A DNA stretch of 64,000 bases, taken from contig NZ_JACHGQ010000009.1 in NCBI RefSeq assembly GCF_014202395.1, forward strand, positions 1-64,000. Direction: 5' to 3'. Below are positions 60,863 through 64,000 of this stretch, piece by piece. Origin of the DNA: Histophilus somni. GTDB lineage: Bacteria; Pseudomonadota; Gammaproteobacteria; Enterobacterales; Pasteurellaceae. Each line of letters begins with the position of its first letter. The stretch's first letter is position 1. Below the pieces are notes generated by a model. It ran no database searches, was not told where the DNA came from, and worked only from the letters and a program-made list of their open reading frames with translations. Position numbers and translations under genes: made by a program.

Positions 60863-62476
60863 ATGAGCAATGTACAAACAATTACCGGTAAACTTTGGGC
60901 AATGGCAAATGAGCTGCGTGGCACGATGGACGCTTCAGAATATAAAAACTATATTCTTGCCTTTATGTTTTATCGTTATTTATCCAAACACCAAGAACTA
61001 TATTTGGTCGATAATCATATTTTGGACATAGAGCCTTCGCAAAGTGTGAATGACGCTTATTTAACGCAAGCCACAGGTGAGGAATTACAAGATTATTTGC
61101 AAGATATTTCAGCCAGTCTTGGTTATGCTATTAATCCCGAAGATACTTGGGATTCATTAATGCGGAAAATTTACAATGCCGAAGTGATGCCAAGTGATTA
61201 TCAAGCCTTATTTGATAACTTCAACCAAAACGCCAATTTAAATGAAGATGCGGTGCTAGATTTCCGTGGTGTGTTTAATGATTTGAACTTAGGAGCTTCT
61301 CATTTGGGCAATTCTACCAATGAGCGTGCGAAATCTTTAGGCAATATTGTGAAATTGGTGGACGAGATTGAATACAAAGATGATGACGGTCGGGATATTC
61401 TTGGTGAAATTTATGAATATTTGATCGGGCAATTTGCCGCCAATGCAGGCAAAAAAGGCGGGGAATTTTATACACCGCACCAAGTTTCAAAAATTTTAGC
61501 GAAATTAGTAACGCTGGATGTGGCTGATAATCAAGAGACTTTCCTTGTTTACGACCCAACAATGGGATCGGGTTCGTTATTATTGACGGTAGGTAATGAA
61601 TTGCCACAATCGAAACCCATTAAATATTATGGGCAAGAGCTGAACACTACAACGTATAACTTGGCACGCATGAATTTGATGATGCATGGCGTATCCTATA
61701 AAAATATGACGCTATCCAATGCTGATACCTTAGAAAGTGACTGGCCTGAAGGTCTTGATGCACAAGGGATTGACCAACCTTTATGTCGTTTTGATGCTGT
61801 GGTGGCAAATCCGCCGTATTCCGCCAAGTGGGACAATCACGAGCGTAAATTAAAAGATGCCCGTTTTCAACCTTTTGGTGCGTTGGCACCTGCTTCAAAA
61901 GCCGATTATGCCTTTATTTTGCATAGTCTATATCACTTAGGCGAGCATGGCACGATGGCGATTGTATTGCCGCATGGTGTACTTTTCCGTGGTGCGGCAG
62001 AAGGTAAAATCCGTAAGGCATTGATTGGCGATAACACCAGCAATGCACAAGGAAACTATTTAGACGCAGTGATTGGTTTGCCAGCGAATTTATTCTACGG
62101 CACAAGTATCCCAACCACGATTTTGGTTTTTAAAAAGAATCGTAAAAATAAAGATATTTTGTTTATTGATGCCAGCCAAGATTTTGACAAGGGCAAAAAT
62201 CAAAACCGCTTAACAGACGAGCATGTCCAAAAAATTATTGACACTTACCAAGCTCGTCAAAATGTGGATAAATACGCTTATGTCGCTCCTCTTGAAGAAA
62301 TTATTGAGAATGACTATAACCTCAATATTCCTCGCTATGTGGATACTTTTGAAGCAGAGGAGGAAATCAATATTAACGAAGTGTTAAAACAACTTCAGCA
62401 AGATAATCAAGAAATCGCACAATTAGAAAAAGAAATCAACGAACAGTTAAAATTATTGGGAGTTGAACTTCCATAA
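60863..62476 (+). CDS. hsdM: Type I restriction-modification methyltransferase subunit HsdM
   Basis: N6-adenine methyltransferase, 537 residues. The N-terminal helical HsdM_N domain (about 5-150) begins near LWAMANELRGTMDASEYKN. The SAM-binding motif is DPTMGSGSLLL near 232 and the catalytic NPPY is in VVANPPYSAKW near 314. The C-terminus is a coiled coil that packs on HsdS. AAAGGA precedes the ATG. It resembles EcoR124I HsdM more than EcoKI. A strong terminator follows. Confidence 0.97.
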   Translation: MSNVQTITGKLWAMANELRGTMDASEYKNYILAFMFYRYLSKHQELYLVDNHILDIEPSQSVNDAYLTQATGEELQDYLQDISASLGYAINPEDTWDSLMRKIYNAEVMPSDYQALFDNFNQNANLNEDAVLDFRGVFNDLNLGASHLGNSTNERAKSLGNIVKLVDEIEYKDDDGRDILGEIYEYLIGQFAANAGKKGGEFYTPHQVSKILAKLVTLDVADNQETFLVYDPTMGSGSLLLTVGNELPQSKPIKYYGQELNTTTYNLARMNLMMHGVSYKNMTLSNADTLESDWPEGLDAQGIDQPLCRFDAVVANPPYSAKWDNHERKLKDARFQPFGALAPASKADYAFILHSLYHLGEHGTMAIVLPHGVLFRGAAEGKIRKALIGDNTSNAQGNYLDAVIGLPANLFYGTSIPTTILVFKKNRKNKDILFIDASQDFDKGKNQNRLTDEHVQKIIDTYQARQNVDKYAYVAPLEEIIENDYNLNIPRYVDTFEAEEEININEVLKQLQQDNQEIAQLEKEINEQLKLLGVELP

Positions 62477-62490
62477 CAAGGAAAGAGATA

Positions 62491-62515
62491 AAAGAGGCAA
62501 AAGCCTCTTTTTTTA
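62491..62515 (+). terminator. Terminator after hsdM
   Basis: AAAGAGGC/GCCTCTTT stem (62491-62498 and 62503-62510) with an AAAA loop and T-run. It isolates the downstream hsdS cassette from hsd transcription. Confidence 0.88.
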
Positions 62516-62554
62516 TAAAATTTTGCATAATGTTACCGCACTTTTGAGAAAAAA

Positions 62555-62563
62555 ACTTACGCT
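62555..62563 (+). other. Candidate recombination site, left
   Basis: ACTTACGCT, exact left boundary of homology between the silent cassette and hsdS; identical to 59679-59687 and one base different from 59103-59111. It is the inverted complement of the right site. Confidence 0.55.
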
Positions 62564-63010
62564 TGGGAACAGTTGCCGTTTAAAAAATTGGCAAATATTC
62601 GACGAGGATTAACATATAAGCCAACAGATCTTGCAGAAACAGGTATACGAGTTCTTCGTTCTTCGAATATAAATGAGGACATTTTTTTGCTACAAAATGA
62701 TGATGTTTTTGTTGATCCTAAAACTGTAAATATTCCACTAGTGCAAGAAAATGAAATTTTAATCACATCTGCAAATGGTTCAAGTCGGCTGGTTGGGAAA
62801 CATGCTTTAATCAAAGGTGCAACGAATTCAGTCGCTGGCGGATTCATGTTAGTTGCTCAAGCTAAAAACCCCAGTTTTGTAAATTCATTAATGAATTCGA
62901 CTTGGTATTCAAAATTCATTAGTACATATGTAGCTGGCGGAAATGGTGCGATAGGTAATTTAAGCAAACAGGACTTAGAAGAACAACTTGTACAAGTTCC
63001 ATCTAAACAA

Positions 63011-63077
63011 GAACAACAAAAAATCGGTACATTTTTCACCGCACTTGATCGCTACATCACCATTCATCAGCGTAAGT
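63011..63077 (+). repeat. hsdS conserved repeat, copy C (silent cassette)
   Basis: Third 67-base copy, one base different from copy A and one from copy B, ending in AGCGTAAGT. It contains an uptake signal (63038-63046). Confidence 0.9.
63069..63077 (-). other. Candidate recombination site, right
   Basis: AGCGTAAGT on the plus strand (ACTTACGCT on the minus), the exact right boundary of homology, 14 bases from the recombinase stop codon; identical to 59578-59586 and 60175-60183. Confidence 0.55.
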
Positions 63078-63091
63078 GACGTAGCTCTAAA

Positions 63092-64000
63092 TTAACTTAA
63101 ATTTGATAAAGAACGCATTACAATATCAATATCTCGATTTTCCAATTCTTGAATAATGTGCAAATATGTTTTTTGCGTGGTCGTCATATTTGAATGTCCT
63201 AAACGCCTTGCAACACTTGCAATAGATACCCCGGCGAATAGCAACAATGACGCATGAGTGTGTCGCAAACCATGTAGTGAAATAATTGGGATATTTGCTT
63301 TTTTACAACGCCTAATCAGGATATCATTCACTGTGGAATTAAAAATTTTTTTACGAACAAAAATAGGCTGTTCTTCAGGCTTATTTTTAATTAACTCAGC
63401 AAATTGAATAATAGTTTGCCAATCCAAAGGAATTTTTCGTACTGATGAACGATTTTTCGTAGGCTGAAAACCACCACCATCTTTATAATTCCAAGTTTTA
63501 TTAATTGTCAGTGTTTGATGTGAAAAATCAAAATCTTTTGGTGTTAATGCCAAAGCCTCTGAAAACCGCATCCCTGTTTTAGCAATTAATAAAATAAACC
63601 AATCCCAGTTAATTTCTTTGGTTAAATTTAATTGTGTAATTAACGTATGCAGTTCAAATTGATTTAAGTATTTTGTTTTTTTCAAACGAGGTGGGCGACC
63701 TTTGATAATTGCTTTTCTTGTGGGATCTCTTGGTAATAACCCTTCATCTACCGCATCAAGAATTGCACCTTTCAGTTGATGATGAAAATCCATCGTGGTC
63801 TGCCTTTCGTGATAACAGGCATAATCATTGAGTAATTGTTGATAACTTATGCGATTAAGATCACGCAATAAGAGATTTGGAATCAATTTTTTTAGCCACT
63901 CTAATGTCATTAGATATTTTGCCATAGTGACCTTTCTAATAGCCCCCTCTTTGTACATATAAATCCAGCGTGAATAGTATTGATAAAACAGCTCTTTGTT
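63092..64000 (-). CDS. Tyrosine recombinase/integrase (partial, runs off the right edge)
   Basis: At least 302 residues visible; the frame stays open to the window edge, so the true start lies beyond base 64000 (an internal ATG at 63958 is not the start). A SAM-like core-binding domain (RKVTMAKYLMTLEWLKKL) precedes the catalytic domain, with Arg in TGMRFSEALAL, HxxR in HGLRHTHASLL, His in LGHSNMTTTQ and the nucleophilic Tyr in KTYLH. All five catalytic positions seem kept. It faces the silent hsdS cassette, its stop lying 14 bases away. It may shuffle hsdS modules, or be the integrase of the island itself. Confidence 0.9.
   Translation of the reverse strand, partial: NKELFYQYYSRWIYMYKEGAIRKVTMAKYLMTLEWLKKLIPNLLLRDLNRISYQQLLNDYACYHERQTTMDFHHQLKGAILDAVDEGLLPRDPTRKAIIKGRPPRLKKTKYLNQFELHTLITQLNLTKEINWDWFILLIAKTGMRFSEALALTPKDFDFSHQTLTINKTWNYKDGGGFQPTKNRSSVRKIPLDWQTIIQFAELIKNKPEEQPIFVRKKIFNSTVNDILIRRCKKANIPIISLHGLRHTHASLLLFAGVSIASVARRLGHSNMTTTQKTYLHIIQELENRDIDIVMRSLSNLS

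Larger units (their letters stand above)
62555..63077 (+). pseudogene. Silent hsdS target-recognition cassette
   Basis: One full target-recognition module in the frame TYAWEQLPFKKLANIRRG ... EEQLVQVPSKQEQQKIGT ... TALDRYITIHQRK, with no start codon, ribosome-binding site or promoter; an in-frame stop lies at 62528-62530 and a TGA arises at the right junction. It shares the first 18 bases (62555-62572) and last 67 bases (63011-63077) with hsdS, while its centre is different. Homology to hsdS stops exactly outside ACTTACGCT and AGCGTAAGT. It is therefore a stored specificity module, not a decayed gene: no internal frameshift is seen. Confidence 0.85.

Noticed and set aside
62573-63079. Separate short hsdS gene starting at a TTG
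   Set aside because: The frame continues upstream into the shared repeat and has no start signals; it is better explained as a silent cassette without expression.
63092-63958. Complete integrase starting at ATG 63958
   Set aside because: The same frame stays open for 14 more codons to the window edge and reads like integrase N-terminal sequence, so the gene is partial here.

Overview
Organism. The window is chromosomal DNA of a low-GC Pasteurellaceae species. At least 39 copies of the nine-base DNA uptake signal AAGTGCGGT (either strand) are visible by eye, about one per 1.6 kb. This is the signal used by the Haemophilus/Aggregatibacter/Pasteurella multocida/Histophilus branch. Protein sequences and gene blocks (mla-ibaG-murA, lptCAB-ptsN-rapZ, aroQ-accBC-yhdT-panF-prmA, dusB-fis, potABCD) also match that family. 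The species cannot be fixed from the sequence alone.

Layout. 49-12150 is one giant trimeric autotransporter adhesin (4033 residues). 12272-38430 and onward to 39692 is mostly core housekeeping: miaB, a UbiF-type ubiquinone hydroxylase, the polyamine importer potABCD, mfd and ubiG, gyrA, a PhnA-like zinc-ribbon protein, tyrP, murA with ibaG and the lipid-transport operon mlaFEDCB, the LPS-export genes lptCAB with ptsN and rapZ, and metG facing apbC. 39694-40732 is a small accessory patch: a decayed serine recombinase and a DinJ/YafQ toxin-antitoxin pair. 40904-53968 is core again: a TorD-like chaperone, an NAD(P)H oxidoreductase, nfeD/qmcA, aroQ, accBC, yhdT-panF-prmA, dusB-fis, menC with a newly called 46-residue membrane protein, menB, and eno.

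54208 to the right edge is a defence island built round a type I restriction-modification system. Its order is half-size S-like gene, hsdR, Abi (HEPN) gene, two-domain hsdS, fic, hsdM, then a promoterless and startless hsdS target-recognition cassette and a tyrosine recombinase that runs off the edge. The silent cassette and both target-recognition domains of hsdS are bounded by the same short inverted sequence (ACTTACGCT ... AGCGTAAGT). Homology between the cassette and hsdS stops exactly at those nine bases. This looks like a recombinase-driven specificity-switching locus and is the most interesting part of the window.

Other points: PtsN has lysine where the phosphorylated histidine should be, and the rpoN, hpf and npr genes that flank it in enterics are absent. 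YafQ lacks its last catalytic histidine. No rRNA, tRNA, CRISPR array or intact insertion sequence was recognised.
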